This document shows, piece after piece, positions 62,981-64,000 of a stretch of DNA of 64,000 nt. The translations under genes and the position numbers were made by a program. Below the pieces are notes generated by a model, which saw only the letters and a list, made by a program, of their open reading frames with translations, made no database searches and was not told the origin of the DNA. This stretch comes from Cerrena zonata (lineage: Eukaryota > Basidiomycota > Agaricomycetes > Polyporales > Cerrenaceae). Positions within the stretch are counted from its first letter, which is position 1; each line of letters begins with the position of its first letter. The DNA is taken from positions 1,364,001-1,428,000 of the forward strand of contig JASBNA010000002.1 of NCBI GenBank assembly GCA_038087015.1. The letters are read 5' to 3'.

Positions 62981-64000
62981 CTATCGTCGAGCACGCTTTG
63001 AGTAGTTACCTCGTCCTCCCCCACCTCTACCACGCCCCCGATAAGCCGAGGATGAGCCTCCACGATTATAATAGCTAGTAGAAGAGCTGCTAGTCGACTG
63101 TGTATACGATCTCTTCCTGCTCGTAGAAGCTGCAGGTACAGAAACTGCAGGCTCGGTGGCTTGGTAACCAGCTTTCTCGCACTCCACGTCGAAAGCCTGA
63201 ACCAAAGAGTTGAAGTCGTATTCGACCATGCTGCCGAATAAAGGATGATAACTTGACCACTTTCCGGCGGTAAGCCTGGGCGAGGTGACCCCAAACGCCA
63301 TTCGAGCCAAGAGTCGAGGGTCATCACGTTCAGGACATGCAGCTAGAATAGCCCTGATCTTCGCAGGGTCTGGGACAGCTTGTGCCACCGGGTTGAACTC
63401 AACTCCTGAGCCATTCTTACAGAATGTGCACTGGCCACACATACCGCCCGGAACACCCTCAGTATCATCGAAGTATTCACAGAGAGCTTGAGGTAAACCT
63501 AAAAGAGAAGAGACTCAATACAGATGTGAGAACTTCAGGTGTACACCTACAATCATCGTTGGTAGCGAATTGAATAACTTGTTGAATTTTTGCAACAGCC
63601 TCATTTTCCCTTTCCACCATTCGAACATATATCTTATCAGCTAATTCTGTAATTCCTTCTGCATCTTTTGGTAATGGATTCTTGGGGTCGAGGGCAAAGC
63701 GCTGACACAACATATTTGAGCTGTTGAACAAAAGAATATGTCATACATCGAACTCACCGCTCTGACTTGAGAAGCCTTCACTGTAATGTAACCTGAAGAG
63801 ATATTCGATACAGTAATAATAAATGACGATAGCGACTGAGCATACCTGAAAGTTCCCAGTCACTGATCTTCTTAGCGAGATCACCCCTATCCATCTTAGA
63901 ATAACTAGCAGCCATAACAACATCAATCTTGATTGTGGTTAGATATACCGAAAATAAGGATCACAGCATTGAACAGGACATACGGTATGTCCAGCAGACT
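62981..64000 (-). CDS. RecQ-family DNA helicase, C-terminal part (5' end beyond right edge)
   Basis: Only the C-terminal region is in the window. From the edge it reads SLLDIP, then IDVVMAASYSKMDRGDLAKK, ISDWELSGYITVKASQVRA (winged-helix-like), and, using an acceptor gtgtcag near 63690, RFALDPKNPLPKDAEGITEL then ADKIYVRMVERENEAVAKIQ. The zinc-binding part is LPQALCEYFDDTEGVPGGMC and GQCTFCKNGSGVEFNP, with CxxC pairs as in RecQ. Then comes RDDPRLLARMAFGVTSPRLT and a C-terminal Ser/Tyr- and Arg/Gly-rich tail ending in basic residues. The helicase motifs themselves lie outside. RecQ helicases unwind structured DNA during repair. The Arg/Gly-rich tail is a possible nucleic-acid-binding or methylation region. 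Confidence 0.78.

Noticed and set aside
1..64000. CRISPR array, transposon, plasmid or phage genes
   Set aside because: No direct-repeat array, terminal inverted repeat, transposase or phage protein was seen. All recognised genes are ordinary fungal genes.

Overview
The window looks like gene-dense chromosomal DNA of a basidiomycete fungus, most likely an Agaricomycete. Nearly every gene is broken by many short GT...AG introns of about 50-65 bases, and many gene boundaries lie only a few hundred bases apart. The gene set is eukaryotic and fungal: ADP/ATP carrier, alpha-SNAP, TAF5, Siz/PIAS SUMO ligase, RAD51, a bifunctional HIS7, Pal1, a fungal-type sphingolipid delta-8 desaturase, ICE2 and DUG3. 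I see no plasmid, phage, CRISPR array, transposon or tRNA gene. The species cannot be fixed from this sequence alone. Gene models were built by hand by joining exons at splice sites that keep conserved protein motifs in frame, so spans are reliable but individual exon ends can be off.

Layout: 1-6 kb holds a partial membrane-associated hypothetical, a DUF2235 hydrolase and ICE2. 6-13 kb holds DUG3, AGM1, SEC17 and NUS1. 13-21.4 kb holds MoaE, a pseudouridine glycosidase-kinase fusion, the mitochondrial helicase IRC3 and the ADP/ATP carrier. 21.7-28 kb holds Siz1/PIAS, NudC and ESF1. 28.7-29.4 kb holds a secreted repeat precursor, the most distinctive locus here. 29.9-38 kb holds an EED-like WD40 protein, a complex I subunit, a RAP1-like BRCT/Myb protein, uS9 and uL4m. 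38-46 kb holds RAD51, phosphoglycerate dehydrogenase, HIS7 and Pal1. 46-52 kb holds a short MetE-like methyltransferase, eL13 and the delta-8 desaturase. 52.6-64 kb holds two poorly known proteins, a PPxY membrane protein, TAF5 and the C-terminus of a RecQ-type helicase.

The candidate new system is the gene at 28746-29415. It encodes a signal peptide followed by four nearly identical 22-residue peptides, plus a degenerate fifth ending exactly at the stop codon. They are separated by acidic linkers and basic (KR/RR) sites. This is the architecture of Kex2-processed repeat precursors (pheromones, repellents, ribosomally made peptides). The copies differ mainly at synonymous positions, so the peptide itself seems to be under selection.

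Other points of note: a divergent serine/histidine biosynthesis promoter with two TGACTC motifs; a telomere-like GGGTTAGGGTTA tract upstream of the RAP1-like gene; a 16-base palindrome made of two ACGCGT boxes upstream of an uncharacterised conserved protein; and at least eight apparent single-base indels, mostly in G/C runs, that break otherwise conserved proteins (NUS1, pseudouridine kinase, ESF1, HIS7, desaturase). The indels most likely reflect sequencing or assembly error and will mislead automatic gene models.
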